Below the pieces are notes generated by a model that did no database searches, was not told the origin of the DNA, and worked only from the letters and a program-made list of their open reading frames with translations. Positions 63,307 through 64,000 of a DNA stretch of 64,000 nt are shown piece by piece. Positions within the stretch are counted from its first letter, which is position 1; the number at the start of each line of letters is the position of its first letter. Location: NCBI GenBank assembly GCA_021848725.1, contig JAJZTS010000002.1, positions 62,001 through 126,000 of the forward strand. Direction: 5' to 3'. A program made the position numbers and the translations under genes. The DNA is from Pseudomonadota bacterium (GTDB lineage: Bacteria > Pseudomonadota > Gammaproteobacteria > Burkholderiales > Thiobacillaceae).

Positions 63307-64000
63307 GCGCCCCGCAGCCGGGCGATCACCGGCGCCGTTTCGGGATACACCCCGCGCCAGAGATAAAAGGCCTCGGCCGCCTGTTCGACCAGCATGCCCA
63401 GGCCGTCGGCCAGCCGGGCGCCATGGGCGCGGGCGAAGGCGAGGAACGGCGTCTCCTTGCCGTACATCATGTCGTAGGCCATCGCGCCGGGGGCGAATAT
63501 CGCCTCGGGCACGGGTGGCAACTCGCCGGCCAGGCTAGCGGCGGTGGCATTGATGACCAGATCGAACTGCCGGCCAACGAGGGCATCGAAACCGTCGCCT
63601 TCGATCGGACCGGCGGCCCGGAAGCGCTGGGCCAGATCGCGGGCTTTATCCGCCGTGCGATTGGCAAGGAATAGGCTGGCGGGCCGTTGCTCGAGCAAGG
63701 GCAGAATCACCCCCCGGGCCGCGCCGCCCGCGCCCAATAGAAGGATACGTCGACCGCCAAGGCTCAAGCCCAGGTTCTGCGTGAGATCGCGCACCAAGCC
63801 GACGCCGTCCGTGTTGTCGCCGACGATCGCCGCGCCGTCGAATTTCAGCGTGTTGACCGCCCCGGCCGCCTCGGCCCGAACCGTGCGCCGGCTCGCCAGT
63901 TCGAAGGCCTGTTCCTTGAACGGCACGGTCACGTTGGCGCCCTTGCCGCCGGCCGCGCGGAAGGCCTGCACCGTCGCCGGAAAGCCGTCGAGTGGCGCCA
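63303..64000 (-). CDS. aroE: Shikimate dehydrogenase (5' end outside the window)
   Basis: Reduces 3-dehydroshikimate to shikimate with NADPH. The visible 232 codons include APLDGFPATVQAFRAAGGKGANVTVPFKEQAF, the shikimate-site motif GDNTDGVGLV (catalytic region with Asp), and the NADPH motif LLLGAGGAARGV with NRT downstream. The frame continues past base 64000 without a start, so roughly the first 40 residues are missing. A GTG at 63971 is internal. Confidence 0.94.
   Translation of the reverse strand, partial: APLDGFPATVQAFRAAGGKGANVTVPFKEQAFELASRRTVRAEAAGAVNTLKFDGAAIVGDNTDGVGLVRDLTQNLGLSLGGRRILLLGAGGAARGVILPLLEQRPASLFLANRTADKARDLAQRFRAAGPIEGDGFDALVGRQFDLVINATAASLAGELPPVPEAIFAPGAMAYDMMYGKETPFLAFARAHGARLADGLGMLVEQAAEAFYLWRGVYPETAPVIARLRGA

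Overview
The window is a high-G+C bacterial chromosome segment with dense, mostly operonic genes. The gene order (lepA-lepB-DUF4845-rnc-era-recO-pdxJ, rpoE-rseA-rseB-rseC-mucD, sigma factor-DUF3619-DUF3106-RDD, aroQ-accB-accC-prmA-DUF3426) and a split glycine decarboxylase point to a betaproteobacterium. Genus cannot be decided from sequence reading alone. No rRNA, tRNA, CRISPR array, prophage or complete insertion sequence was seen; the only mobile-type gene is a REP-associated transposase. Both end genes are cut by the window: an EAL/HDOD protein at the left and aroE at the right.

Layout. 0-3.1 kb: EAL/HDOD signalling protein, pdxJ, an orphan antitoxin whose toxin survives only as a C-terminal stub against a palindromic repeat, and a two-helix membrane protein of unknown function. 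3.2-8.6 kb: recO, era, rnc, DUF4845, lepB and lepA, an RNA/translation and secretion operon. 8.7-12.8 kb: the envelope-stress operon rpoE-rseA-rseB-rseC-mucD-glutaredoxin with a candidate autoregulatory promoter. 12.9-19 kb: nadB, a RAYT transposase in REP elements, pepA, lptF-lptG. 19-20.8 kb: an ECF-like sigma factor operon with a probable membrane anti-sigma factor. 20.8-23.8 kb: rplU-rpmA-obgE-proB. 23.9-25.9 kb: a Y-family DNA polymerase and a small ABM-like protein, divergent across about 260 bp packed with perfect palindromes. 25.9-32.2 kb: SafE-type membrane protein, BPSS1780 protein, thrB, DUF2782, LOG-family protein, polA. 32.2-34.6 kb: HD-GYP and two PilZ proteins (c-di-GMP signalling).

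34.7-41.3 kb is a glycine-cleavage operon behind a tandem glycine riboswitch: lipA-gcvT-gcvH-gcvPA-tpx-gcvPB-dgkA. Lipoyl synthase and a thiol peroxidase are embedded among the gcv genes, so cofactor supply, catalysis and possibly peroxide protection would respond together to glycine. One family of short palindromic elements has entered the second aptamer's P2 loop, the 3' end of lipA and the interior of prmA, all within about 2.6 kb.

41.4-45.6 kb holds DUF3426, prmA, accC, accB and aroQ. 45.7-61.1 kb is a surface-polysaccharide region: ELM1-like protein, SxtJ, DUF5989, carbamoyltransferase, SGNH/AlgX-like protein, four glycosyltransferases of families 4 and 2, a GT39-like enzyme, O-antigen ligase/polymerase, methyltransferase and CatB-like acetyltransferase. 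It is interrupted by a visibly A+T-richer gene for a secreted RCC1-repeat/fibronectin-III protein with its own upstream palindrome. 61.1-64 kb: mgtE, mtgA and partial aroE.

The best candidates for something undescribed are the palindrome-invaded glycine riboswitch and its operon, the palindrome-rich control region at 25.1-25.4 kb, and the A+T-rich RCC1/Fn3 gene inside the polysaccharide locus.
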